Shown here: positions 37,555 through 45,869 of the stretch, piece after piece
Position numbering within the stretch: the stretch's first letter is position 1
Layout of the letters: every line of letters starts with the position of its first letter
Origin: Shewanella maritima
GTDB lineage: Bacteria > Pseudomonadota > Gammaproteobacteria > Enterobacterales > Shewanellaceae
Assembly (NCBI RefSeq): GCF_004295345.1
Contig: NZ_CP036200.1
Coordinates: 1,612,001-1,676,000 of the forward strand
Length of the DNA: 64,000 nucleotides
Direction of reading: 5' to 3'
Position numbers and translations under genes: made by a program
The notes under the pieces: model-generated
What the model was told of the DNA's origin: nothing
The model's input: the letters and a program-made list of their open reading frames with translations, nothing else
Databases searched by the model: none

Positions 37555-37579
37555 AAAAAAGGCTTCAATTGAAGCCTTT
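37555..37579 (-). terminator. Terminator of metL
   Basis: Perfect palindrome AAAGGCTTCAA / TTGAAGCCTTT followed by TTTTT on the minus strand, about 40 bases beyond the metL stop codon. Confidence 0.85.
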
Positions 37580-37619
37580 AGTAGTGTTTTAACTTGGTAA
37601 TTAGGAGCAAGCTAGCCAA

Positions 37620-38675
37620 TCACTCTTGTAGCAAGTCTTTACAAATATGCACCAGATCTGACTGCACTGCCGCAGCGGTCACCTCGCGCCCAGCACCAGG
37701 GCCACGAATGATCAGCGGGTTACCTTGATAGAAGGCGCTGCGGATAACAAATACGTTATCACCTGGAGTTAGGTTCGCATACGGATGACTCGTATCCACC
37801 CACTGCAAGCCAACTTCTGCAACTAGCTGACCATCAACTTTATCTAGCGCCGCCACATAACGCAGCACCTTGTCTTGCTCAGCAGCCAATGTGAATTGAC
37901 GCAGCAATTCATCATCAAGCTCGTTGATGCGACCTAAGAACTCATCCACCGACACTTGTGCCAGCTCGTCAGGTACTAGCGAGGCTAACTTAATGTCATC
38001 TAACTCAATCGATAAACCAATCTCACGAGCAAGGATCAGCAGCTTACGCTGCATGTCGCGGCCGGAAAGATCATCACGCGGGTCGGGCTCTGTGATCCCT
38101 AACCCTTTGGCTTCAAGCACTAACTCAGAGAATGGCTTGCTGCCGTCATAGTTTTCAAACAACCAACATAGTGTACCCGAGAAAATACCACCCACAGCTT
38201 CAACGGTATCGCCACTGTTATGTAAGTCATTAAGTGCGTGCTGAATCGGTAATCCTGCACCACAGCTGGCATTATAGCGCCAGAATAAACGGCGGTTACT
38301 TAGTTGCTGCTTTAATTCTTGGTAAAACGGCAGCGGCCCAGAGCCTGCTAACTTGTTTGCACTGACCACATGAATACCGCGGCTAAATAGCTCTGGGTAT
38401 TGCAGGGTTAGTGACGCACTGGCACTAATATCCAACGCGACAATTTCATCACAGCTAAGCTCTTGCAGCTCATCAAATAAGTGATCGTAATGCCACTCAT
38501 TGCCTTGCTGAGCAAATTCAAGCTGCCAGTTATCAAGATCGATGCCATGCTCTTGAATTAGCGCTTTGCGCGAGCTAACTAAGCCTACAAGATCAACTGA
38601 TGCTTCAAGCTCACCATTAAGCGTATGTTGCGAACGTTTAAATAGCTCAATCCAGGCTTCACCAATGTTGCCCAC
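37620..38675 (-). CDS. metL: Homoserine dehydrogenase half of split metL (frameshifted)
   Basis: Encodes the C-terminal HSD domain of the bifunctional aspartokinase II / homoserine dehydrogenase II: GVGNIGEAWIELF (NAD-binding start), VVSANKLAGSGPLPFYQELK, GAGLPIQHALNDL, EAVGGIFSGTLCWLFENYDG, TEPDPRDDLSGRDMQRKLLI and RGPGAGREVTAAA. HSD reduces aspartate semialdehyde to homoserine. This half is in the -1 frame relative to the aspartokinase half; both overlap for 91 bases. No SD precedes it, so it is unlikely to be an independent gene; only frameshifting or a sequence correction would join the halves. Confidence 0.9.
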   Translation of the reverse strand: MGNIGEAWIELFKRSQHTLNGELEASVDLVGLVSSRKALIQEHGIDLDNWQLEFAQQGNEWHYDHLFDELQELSCDEIVALDISASASLTLQYPELFSRGIHVVSANKLAGSGPLPFYQELKQQLSNRRLFWRYNASCGAGLPIQHALNDLHNSGDTVEAVGGIFSGTLCWLFENYDGSKPFSELVLEAKGLGITEPDPRDDLSGRDMQRKLLILAREIGLSIELDDIKLASLVPDELAQVSVDEFLGRINELDDELLRQFTLAAEQDKVLRYVAALDKVDGQLVAEVGLQWVDTSHPYANLTPGDNVFVIRSAFYQGNPLIIRGPGAGREVTAAAVQSDLVHICKDLLQE

Positions 38676-40012
38676 CCCAGCAGCAATACGCCAATACGCA
38701 TGCGCGGGCCAGCGCAGCGGCGGTGTACCTTTTGGGTGAGTAGATTCACTTGCGTCGCAGGCACCAAAGTCACTAGGCTCAAACTATCTTCATAAATTGG
38801 CTTGGCATCACGGCTAAGTAAACGCGCGAAACTGCGGCGATACAGCTTGGCATCAGCGCTAACCAGCGCAACTAAACCAAGATTACTGTGATGCTCAAGC
38901 TCGCTAATGCCAAATTGCTTCGTATGCTGCACAAGTAATGATTCCACAATCGCTTGATTTTCAACAGTAAAAGCAATTTCACATTTTTGCTGACCATGAT
39001 TCCACACGCCTAATGGATTAAGCGCGAGCTCTTTCACCACTTCAAGTAACTCAGCTAATTTGGCTTCAATCTTAAATGAGAAGACCGCCACTTTATTAAG
39101 GCTAGTCACCACTGGCGCACTGGCTGATGAGCTTTGCGGTGCGATCAAGGTAAAGTCGGTATGAGAGGCATAGCTAGAGCGAACCGCTAAGCTCACCTCG
39201 GTATTAAACAGTGGCTGCAGCGTGCGGCAATGCAATACTGGTGAACCTAAATGTGCCAGTTTGTCAGCCTCAGCTAACGATAAACTGTTAAGCAATTTGG
39301 CATCGTTGATCTTATTTGGGTCGGCGTTGAATACGCCCTCAACATCGGTCCAAATCGTCACCCGGCCAATATCGGCAAGGCTAGCAATTAAAGTCGCGCT
39401 ATAGTCAGAGCCATTGCGACCAAGCAGTAAGGTATCGCCATTGTCGTTGGCACAAATAAAGCCGGTGATCACCAAGCGCTCATTCGGGTGTTTTGCCAAT
39501 AACTGCTGTACTTTCGCTTTAGATTCATCAAGGCGAATATTGGGGACGCCGCCTTCATCTGCCAACAAGATTGAGCACGCATCCACATGCGATGCTGCAA
39601 CACCTTGCTCTCGTAAGAGTGCAGCCATCAGTCTCGCCGACCAACGCTCGCCAAAGCTCACCACTTGATTAAGTTGATATTCGTTGCGCTCAGGCAAAGA
39701 TAATAAAGTCACTAATTGCGCTTTATCGGTTGATAAGCGCTCGCGTAAGTCACGCGCTTGTTCGTTAGACAGCAGCTGCTCAATCAGGTTTTGCTGAAAG
39801 CTAATTAATACCTGCAGCTCTTCTTGCCACAACTCGCCATCTTCACGCAGTTTTAGCAGCTTATATAAGAAGTTAGTGCTCTTACCAGCGGCAGACACCA
39901 CCACGAGATCGTCGCTATTGCCATGGGTCAATATAATGTGTGCAACACGGCGATAACAGTCCGCATCAGCCAGACTTGAACCACCAAATTTATGTAAATG
40001 ACCTCGTGCCAT
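38585..40012 (-). CDS. metL: Aspartokinase half of split metL (frameshifted)
   Basis: N-terminal aspartokinase domain: HKFGGSSLADADCYRRVAHI, VVSAAGKSTN, SFGERWSARLMAALLREQG, GRNGSDYSATLIASLADIGR and TIWTDVEGVFNADPNKI, plus ACT-like regulatory segments. Aspartokinase phosphorylates aspartate, the first step to Met/Thr/Lys. The frame is native to about RIGVLLLG, then enters out-of-frame residues (WATLVKPGLSYLNVRN) to the stop at 38585. SD AAGGAG before ATG. It follows metB after 101 bases, so it is probably co-transcribed from the MetJ-controlled metB promoter. Confidence 0.92.
   Translation of the reverse strand: MARGHLHKFGGSSLADADCYRRVAHIILTHGNSDDLVVVSAAGKSTNFLYKLLKLREDGELWQEELQVLISFQQNLIEQLLSNEQARDLRERLSTDKAQLVTLLSLPERNEYQLNQVVSFGERWSARLMAALLREQGVAASHVDACSILLADEGGVPNIRLDESKAKVQQLLAKHPNERLVITGFICANDNGDTLLLGRNGSDYSATLIASLADIGRVTIWTDVEGVFNADPNKINDAKLLNSLSLAEADKLAHLGSPVLHCRTLQPLFNTEVSLAVRSSYASHTDFTLIAPQSSSASAPVVTSLNKVAVFSFKIEAKLAELLEVVKELALNPLGVWNHGQQKCEIAFTVENQAIVESLLVQHTKQFGISELEHHSNLGLVALVSADAKLYRRSFARLLSRDAKPIYEDSLSLVTLVPATQVNLLTQKVHRRCAGPRMRIGVLLLGWATLVKPGLSYLNVRNIRLMVSLKHQLIL
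38673..38683 (-). other. metL: Frameshift site in metL
   Basis: On the coding strand the junction reads CTG CTG GGG TGG GC in the kinase frame. One extra base before GTG would give ..LLLG-VGNIGEAW.., which matches the E. coli MetL junction RIGLVLFGKGNIGSRW. The missing base is in the G4 run. A -1 slip of tRNA-Gly from GGG to the overlapping GGG would restore the dehydrogenase frame without mismatch. Confidence 0.85.
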
Positions 40013-40113
40013 TTGTCACTCCTTAAACTACGCGGCAATACTCGATATGTGCCGCGTACAACTTACTTTATTGCGTGCGATTTTCTAAATATATGTGGAC
40101 AAAAATTAACGCT

Positions 40114-41274
40114 TTATAGAGCTGCAACCGCATCTAAGCCAGCTTTGATGTCTGCGCTTAGATCGTCACCATCCTCAATGCCGACAGATAGTCTCAATAA
40201 TGTGTCTTCAACACCAGCCTCTAGGCGAGCTTCTCGCTCCATTGCACGGTGGGTCATGGTTGCCGGAACGGCTACTAAACTTTCCACGCCGCCTAAACTT
40301 TCAGCAACACTGAACAATTTCAGCGCATCTAAAAAGGCGACAACCTCGGCCTCACCACCTTTAAGCTCGAAACTTAACATAGCGCCGAAACCTTTTTGTT
40401 GTTTCTGCGCAATTTCGTGGCCTGGATGGTCAGATAATCCCGGGTAATACACTTTTGCAACGCTTTCATGGCTAGTTAGCAGCGCAACAATCTTTTGTGC
40501 ATTGGCTTGATGCTCACGAATACGCACACCTAAAGTGCGAATGCCGCGTAATGCTAAGTAACTGTCAAAAGCGCTGCCCGTAAGCCCTAAGGTATTCGAC
40601 CACCAATGTAATAACTCGCCTAGCTCAGCATCTTTTGCGACTACTGCGCCGCCAACCACGTCGCTATGGCCATTGATATATTTAGTAGTGGAATGAATCA
40701 CGATGTCGGCGCCTAAATCGAGCGGCTGCTGCAAAATTGGCGACAAGAAGGTGTTATCAACCACAACCCAAGCGCCAACCTCGTGGCTTGCCTGTGCAAT
40801 GGCAGCAATATCCACCACTCTTAATAGCGGGTTTGATGGGGTTTCAAGCCAAACCATTTTTGGCTTTTGCTTAATTGCCTGCGCTAATGCTTGCTCATCG
40901 GTTTGATCGACAACCAATAATTTAAACGCGCCCTTTTTGGCAAGATTTGTGAACAAACGATAGCTGCCACCATAACAATCGTGGGGTACAACGATTAAAT
41001 CCTCAGGCTCAAGTAGACTGGTGACCAAAGTAATGGCCGCCATACCGGTACAGGTCACAACACCTGTTGCTCCGTTTTCAAGTTGAGCAATAGTATCTCC
41101 AAGGATATTTCGGGTTGGGTTACCCGAGCGACTATAGTCGAACTCGCGTGGATTTTTATGACCATCAAAAGAGTAGTTGGTCGACAGATAAATCGGCGGC
41201 ACAACTGCGCCATACTGGGTGTCACTTTCAATACCTTGGCGCACTGCCACTGTCGCATTTTGAGGTTTGGCCAT
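40114..41274 (-). CDS. metB: Cystathionine gamma-synthase MetB
   Basis: 386 residues, PLP-dependent Cys/Met metabolism family. YGAVVPPIYLSTNY, YSRSGNPTRN, TGMAAITLV, SNPLLRVVDI and the PLP lysine in HSTTKYINGHSD (Lys198, the same number as in E. coli MetB). It joins an activated homoserine ester and cysteine into cystathionine. Two adjacent ATGs exist; the second (41274) gives the better 6-base distance to GGAG and the E. coli-like numbering. Divergent from metJ; met boxes lie directly upstream. Confidence 0.94.
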   Translation of the reverse strand: MAKPQNATVAVRQGIESDTQYGAVVPPIYLSTNYSFDGHKNPREFDYSRSGNPTRNILGDTIAQLENGATGVVTCTGMAAITLVTSLLEPEDLIVVPHDCYGGSYRLFTNLAKKGAFKLLVVDQTDEQALAQAIKQKPKMVWLETPSNPLLRVVDIAAIAQASHEVGAWVVVDNTFLSPILQQPLDLGADIVIHSTTKYINGHSDVVGGAVVAKDAELGELLHWWSNTLGLTGSAFDSYLALRGIRTLGVRIREHQANAQKIVALLTSHESVAKVYYPGLSDHPGHEIAQKQQKGFGAMLSFELKGGEAEVVAFLDALKLFSVAESLGGVESLVAVPATMTHRAMEREARLEAGVEDTLLRLSVGIEDGDDLSADIKAGLDAVAAL

Positions 41275-41305
41275 CATTGACTCCTAAATCAACCACTCAA
41301 GAAAG

Positions 41306-41329
41306 AGATGTCTAGACGTCCAAATGTAC
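41306..41329. promoter_or_regulatory. MetJ operator near metB
   Basis: Tandem boxes AGATGTCT, AGACGTCC and AAATGTAC, 7, 7 and 4 matches to AGACGTCT, starting 32 bases upstream of the metB start codon. Confidence 0.82.
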
Positions 41330-41359
41330 CTAACCCAAACATCAGCGTCAATAGGAAAT

Positions 41360-41391
41360 AGCCATATAGACATCTAAACATCGAGAAATCT
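41360..41391. promoter_or_regulatory. Second MetJ operator, nearer metJ
   Basis: Four in-phase boxes AGCCATAT, AGACATCT, AAACATCG and AGAAATCT; the second and third match AGACGTCT in 7 and 5 positions. It lies 92 bases upstream of metJ and 54 bases from the first cluster, and could mediate metJ autoregulation and help repress metB. Confidence 0.72.
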
Positions 41392-41482
41392 ATTTGCATT
41401 GCACACAATTTCGTTGCAATAATTTGACTAACGTAGATAAGGGGTTAAAATCAGCCCCGAATTCAAAGCTAAAGGTGAGTTA

Positions 41483-41797
41483 ATGACTGAGTGGAACGGC
41501 GACTATATTAGCCCATACGCCGAGCATGGCAAAAAGAATGAACAAGTAAAGAAGATTACTGTGTCCATCCCTTTAAAGGTGCTAAAAGTTTTAACTGACG
41601 AGCGTACTCGCCGTCAGGTAAATAACCTACGCCACGCCACTAACAGTGAGCTGTTATGCGAAGCTTTCTTGCATGCATACACAGGTCAGCCACTGCCAAA
41701 TGACGATGACTTATCTAAAGAGCAACCAGACCAAATTCCTGCTGAAGCAAAAAAATTGATGGATGCTATGGGCATCGAGTGGGAAGACGTAGAATAG
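41483..41797 (+). CDS. metJ: Methionine repressor MetJ
   Basis: 104 residues, ribbon-helix-helix repressor with the near-invariant core [40 protein letters not shown] and [13 protein letters not shown]. It needs S-adenosylmethionine as corepressor and binds met boxes as an array of dimers. It lies divergently from metB; both intergenic box clusters and the one upstream of metF are its likely targets. Terminator follows. Confidence 0.97.
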   Translation: MTEWNGDYISPYAEHGKKNEQVKKITVSIPLKVLKVLTDERTRRQVNNLRHATNSELLCEAFLHAYTGQPLPNDDDLSKEQPDQIPAEAKKLMDAMGIEWEDVE

Positions 41798-41822
41798 TCT
41801 GCAGACCATATCGAATTTTAAG

Positions 41823-41858
41823 ATGCTTCAATCGCTCAGGTGGTTGAAGCATTTTTTA
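41823..41858 (+). terminator. Intrinsic terminator of metJ
   Basis: TGCTTCAA / TTGAAGCA stem with a 12-base loop, then TTTTTTATT. Confidence 0.85.
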
Positions 41859-41937
41859 TTACTCTCGCACCTATTTTTTGCTCCCGCGCCAAGGCGCAGC
41901 TTGCTCAAGTTCAAGCCATACTAAATATGGAAGTAAC

Positions 41938-42678
41938 ATGACAATAGTCGACCCGTTAAGTCTTATCCTAGCTTCAATCATCATGTTTGCTGGTGCGCTA
42001 ACTCAAAGCCTAATTGGCTTTGGTTTAGCAGTTGTGGCAACGCCGCTGTTGTATATTGTCGACCCAGACTTAGTGCCAGTGCCGGTCATATTAATGGGCT
42101 TTTCGATTTCAGCGTTAACCTTATATCGCGAGCGCAGCGCGCTTGAATTTAACGGACTGCAATATGCACTCATTGGCCGCGTGCCAGGCGGACTCCTTGG
42201 TGCCAGTCTACTGATACTCGCACCAGCTGATATTCTCGGCCTAATGATTGCGGGTATTGTGCTGCTAGCAGTGTTACTGAGCATCTATAAAATCACTGCG
42301 CCCGTGAATAAGCTCACCTTGTTTATTGCTGGGATCTTTTCGGGGATTTTTGGCAATATTGCCGCGATTGGCGGCCCGCCATTAGCAATACTGTTAGCTG
42401 GCAAAGCCGCTGCTGACTTTCGCGCTGCTTTATCTGCGTTTTTTGTGTTTAGCTCAATGATAGCACTGGCCATATTGGCGATATATGGATTAGTACAATG
42501 GCAACATCTCGTTATCGCTGCCATGCTTTTGCCCTCTGTGATATTAGGGCACAAAGTGGCTGGTAAATATGTACACAATATTGATAAAGACCTGACGCGA
42601 AAAGTCACCTTTATTTTGTGTAGCTTAAGCGCGCTCATCCTGGCTACTAAATCAATTATTAGCTTAATGGCTACTTAG
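41938..42678 (+). CDS. TSUP-family membrane transporter (TauE/SafE-like)
   Basis: 246 residues with seven or eight membrane spans and the family motif LTQSLIGFGLAVVATPLLY plus its half-repeat (FSGIFGNIAAIGGPPLAILL). Members export sulfite, sulfoacetate or related organosulfur compounds; the proximity to the methionine genes is suggestive only. The start is ATG 41938 (MTIVDPLSLI), with GGAAG 6 bases upstream; the longer ORF adds a non-family leader. Confidence 0.86.
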   Translation: MTIVDPLSLILASIIMFAGALTQSLIGFGLAVVATPLLYIVDPDLVPVPVILMGFSISALTLYRERSALEFNGLQYALIGRVPGGLLGASLLILAPADILGLMIAGIVLLAVLLSIYKITAPVNKLTLFIAGIFSGIFGNIAAIGGPPLAILLAGKAAADFRAALSAFFVFSSMIALAILAIYGLVQWQHLVIAAMLLPSVILGHKVAGKYVHNIDKDLTRKVTFILCSLSALILATKSIISLMAT

Positions 42679-42816
42679 TTTGCCCTCACGTTTGTCAACT
42701 TTCATCGCTTAGCGATGATGTCGCTGTGAGTTCCATCATGCTTATCAACGTGTTGTTTGACAGTAATCTCTTGATACATCTACACTCATTCTTTTGTCTA
42801 ACCTAAGGTGTATCAG

Positions 42817-43728
42817 TTGAATATCAATGACTTAGAGTTATTTATAGCGGTTGCTAAACTCGGTAGCTTTTCTAAAGCCGCAGATTCATTTGATACCAGA
42901 CGCGCGTTAGTTAGCCGCCGCATCGGCGAGCTAGAAAAACAATTAGGCGCGCCACTTTTTATTCGTACCACCCGCGCAATGTCGCTAACTCCTAGTGGCG
43001 AGCAATTCTTAGAGCAAGTGGAGCCTTTAGTTGGGCAATTTCTCAATGCTGCCCGAATGGTTGAAAACCAGCAATCTCAGTTACAAGGGAAGCTTAGAAT
43101 TGGTCTCTTGCCATTTATGGAGCGACTGCTCGATAGGCAAATAGCGGAGTTCATGCGAAAGCACCCACAAATCAAACTTGAGATCTTTATGGTCTCAGGC
43201 GGCTATCGCGAGCTGACTCGGCTCGGGTTAGATTTTGTCATTGATGTAGGCAAGCTAGAAGACAGCAGCTTTGTTGCCAAAAAGCTCACATCTTTCAAGC
43301 TAAAGCTGTTTGCTACACCAGAGTATCTGGCGCAGCACGATGAAATTACTTGTGTGGAAGACTTAGCGCAACACTCAATGATTGCCTCAACCGGCGGCAC
43401 AATTCAAAACCATATCATGATCGATGACCAGACTTTTTCTATCGATTACAGCCTAATCACCAACGACTTTAGTTCCCTGTTTAGTTTTTGTCTTGCCGGT
43501 GCTGGAATCGCTTTTCTGCCCTACAGTCTTGTCACTGAGCATCTAGAAAACCAACAATTAGTCAGTATCTTGCCTGAGATTGAATCTGACTATATTGACT
43601 CATATCTGGTTTACCCAAGTCGTCAACATATGTCACTAGCCGCAAAAATGTTTGCCAGCAATATTATTGATGTCGCGCAAGAACTGGATAAGTCAGAATC
43701 GGCTTACTACTCAAATAAATTAAAATAA
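42817..43728 (+). CDS. LysR-family transcriptional regulator
   Basis: 303 residues. N-terminal HTH (MNINDLELFIAVAKLGSFSK, ALVSRRIGELEKQLGAPLFI, RTTRAMSLTPSGEQFLEQ) followed by a ligand-binding domain typical of the CrgA/LrhA-like subgroup. A TTG start at 42817 is preferred over GTG 42808 because AAGGTG lies 6 bases before it and overlaps the GTG. It lies next to a beta-barrel gene and an RND operon whose shared intergenic region has two matching palindromes, making it a candidate regulator of these. Confidence 0.9.
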   Translation: MNINDLELFIAVAKLGSFSKAADSFDTRRALVSRRIGELEKQLGAPLFIRTTRAMSLTPSGEQFLEQVEPLVGQFLNAARMVENQQSQLQGKLRIGLLPFMERLLDRQIAEFMRKHPQIKLEIFMVSGGYRELTRLGLDFVIDVGKLEDSSFVAKKLTSFKLKLFATPEYLAQHDEITCVEDLAQHSMIASTGGTIQNHIMIDDQTFSIDYSLITNDFSSLFSFCLAGAGIAFLPYSLVTEHLENQQLVSILPEIESDYIDSYLVYPSRQHMSLAAKMFASNIIDVAQELDKSESAYYSNKLK

Positions 43729-43865
43729 TGGCAGGACCCAAATACAAAAAAGGCATAACAAGATGGGATGTTATGCCGTACAAATGCTGTACAAAAAATA
43801 GGGAGTTAATATAAAACTGGTGGGTTTCAACCTACCCACCGTGAGTTGATGGACAAAATGAACGC

Positions 43866-44411
43866 TTAGAACTTGTAGTCAAACGTCAGGTAGATTTGCT
43901 GACTATCACTAATTTCGATGCCATTTTTGTCATAGTCTTGAGCAAGGTAGCGATAGCCTAAGTCGCTTGAGAAATGCTCCGTCCACTTGTATTGCACACC
44001 AGCTTGACCACCCCAAACAAAATCTGCCGATGATTTACCACCAATCTTGTTGTCATTGGCACCCGCGGTGACACCGACGAATAGGTTAACGTCTTTATGT
44101 ACAGGAATTAAATAATCATAACTGGCCAACCAGCTGTATTGCTCCTGCTTATATTGAGAGCCGCCCTGATTAAACTTATCTTCCATATAGCTAAAAGTAC
44201 CAGTAATACGGTGCTGCTGTTCAATCAACATACCAATGCGGCCTTGCCACGCTTCACCTTCGGTATCTTTATTAACTGCGCCTTCAACCGTATCCATTTG
44301 GTAACCCACACCGGCACCCGCAAAGAAGTCAATTTCAACGGCATTGGCGACAGAGCTAGTTGCCATTAATGCTGTGGCTATGGCTAGTGTTTTGAATGAT
44401 TGCGTTTTCAT
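43866..44411 (-). CDS. Outer-membrane beta-barrel protein (about 8 strands)
   Basis: 181 residues, signal peptide 1-24 (cleavage ANA before VEID). Eight or so amphipathic strands and a C-terminal Phe (IYLTFDYKF) as in OmpA/OmpX-type barrels. No specific family recognised. SD AAGGGGA before ATG. Its promoter region contains one of the two matching palindromes; the other lies before the divergent RND operon. Confidence 0.8.
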   Translation of the reverse strand: MKTQSFKTLAIATALMATSSVANAVEIDFFAGAGVGYQMDTVEGAVNKDTEGEAWQGRIGMLIEQQHRITGTFSYMEDKFNQGGSQYKQEQYSWLASYDYLIPVHKDVNLFVGVTAGANDNKIGGKSSADFVWGGQAGVQYKWTEHFSSDLGYRYLAQDYDKNGIEISDSQQIYLTFDYKF

Positions 44412-44510
44412 AATCTTCCCCTTACAGAGTTACTTATTGATTCATTTGCTTTCGACGTCACAAATAGTAATCAAAGCAATCGGGTTAATTAACTAGCGAA
44501 AACGACTCAC

Positions 44511-44533
44511 TTTGTCTCAAAAAACAAGACAAA
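44511..44533. promoter_or_regulatory. Palindrome A, candidate operator
   Basis: TTTGTCT (44511-44517) and AGACAAA (44527-44533) with a 9-base A-rich centre. It is 100 bases upstream of the beta-barrel gene start and shares the TTGTCTCA...AAGACAA framework with palindrome B. Confidence 0.65.
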
Positions 44534-44683
44534 ATCTATTTATATCAATCACATCAAATCTGGTTACATTCGCGCCCATAACCAACAACATCAACACCAA
44601 AGATAAAATAACATACAAAACAAATACGCAACAAAGTCAGACTTATTAGCCTCAAATGAGTGTACAAACGGCGCAACAACTCG

Positions 44684-44706
44684 ATTGTCTCATTTTTTAA
44701 GACAAT
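44684..44706. promoter_or_regulatory. Palindrome B, candidate operator
   Basis: ATTGTCT (44684-44690) and AGACAAT (44700-44706) with a 9-base T-rich centre, 69 bases upstream of the RND operon. Same arm and spacing as palindrome A, so probably bound by the same factor. Confidence 0.65.
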
Positions 44707-44774
44707 AAGAACCAGCTAGGTGGGTTAATCAGCATGGGTATCGAATCTTAAAATAACCTTATCAAATAGAGAGG

Positions 44775-45869
44775 ATGAATAATAAGATGCCAACTAAACA
44801 AACCTGCATACTCACAGCAAGCTTATTCGCGCTTACTGCTTGTGGTAATCCAGCCGCAACTGAAATTAAACCCACTCAACCAATCGCTGTAACCAATATT
44901 GACCAAATAAACCAGCAGCATAGCCTGCGCTTTTCTGGTGTGGTTGAGTCTCAAAATAGAGCGAGTCTCGCGTTTCGCGTACCTGGCACGCTGCAGCAAA
45001 TCATGTTCAACCAAGGTGAGCACGTAAAAGCCGGGCAAGTTATCGCACAGCTCGATCCACACGATTTTCAAGTACGAGTTAATGAACTAAAAGCCCGACT
45101 AATTGAGGCAAAAGCATCACTTCAACAAGCAGAGAATGAGCTAAAACGCACCCAGGCTGCAAACAAAGACAAAGCTATTGCTGACGTTAATGTCGAACGC
45201 GCTAAAACCGGTGTTGCCCGTGCTCAAGCGGGAGTTGAAGTCGTATCGCTTAATTTGCAACAGGCCGAAGATTCATTGCGCTATACCCAGTTAACAGCGC
45301 CATTTGATGGCGTGATTGGCAAGCGTAACTTTGACAACTTTGAACAGGTTACCCCAGGAATTGGCTTTGTCACCATTCACCAGCCGCAATCTATTCAAGC
45401 AGTAATTGATATCTCTGAGTCATTACTAAGCGAGGTTTATCGCGGGCAACAAGCCATTATTAGCAGCGCTGATACTGAGCAAACCTTAGTTGGGCAAATC
45501 AGTGAAATCACTACTATTGCAGACCCAATTAAGCGCACTTACAGCGCAACAATCAAGATTGAACAAGGTGGTGAGCTTTACTACCCGGGTAAGGTGATTA
45601 ACGCGCGTATTAACCCAACGGAGCAATCTGCAGCGACTTACTGCGTGCCATCTAGTGCTATCTTCACGGTTGATCAGCAAACTCATGTGTCAAAAGTCGA
45701 ATCTGCAACCGTTAAGATGATGCCAGTAGAGCTTATTCGCGCTGGGCTCGACACTAGCTGTATTCAAGGCTCATTTACCGGCAATGAGAGCATCATCATT
45801 GCTGGCGCAGCTTTCTTAGACGATGGCGCCGACGCCAGTAATATTGTTGATCTAGGAATGACTAAATGA
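44775..45869 (+). CDS. RND efflux periplasmic adaptor (MFP) lipoprotein
   Basis: 364 residues. Lipoprotein signal with lipobox LTAC (Cys23). Typical adaptor layout: a strand ending VVESQNRASLAFRVPGTL, lipoyl half motifs GEHVKAGQVIAQLDPHDFQ, a coiled-coil hairpin (about 100-165), and the beta-barrel with LTAPFDGVIGKRNFDNFEQV. It bridges the inner-membrane pump and the outer-membrane channel. GAGAGG directly abuts the ATG, so ATG 44787 (residue 5) is an alternative start. The stop overlaps the next start as ATGA. Confidence 0.92.
   Translation: MNNKMPTKQTCILTASLFALTACGNPAATEIKPTQPIAVTNIDQINQQHSLRFSGVVESQNRASLAFRVPGTLQQIMFNQGEHVKAGQVIAQLDPHDFQVRVNELKARLIEAKASLQQAENELKRTQAANKDKAIADVNVERAKTGVARAQAGVEVVSLNLQQAEDSLRYTQLTAPFDGVIGKRNFDNFEQVTPGIGFVTIHQPQSIQAVIDISESLLSEVYRGQQAIISSADTEQTLVGQISEITTIADPIKRTYSATIKIEQGGELYYPGKVINARINPTEQSAATYCVPSSAIFTVDQQTHVSKVESATVKMMPVELIRAGLDTSCIQGSFTGNESIIIAGAAFLDDGADASNIVDLGMTK

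Larger units (their letters stand above)
44412..44774. other. Shared regulatory region between OMP gene and RND operon
   Basis: 363 bases, very AT-rich, no ORF; contains two matching 23-base palindromes listed below. Confidence 0.7.
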
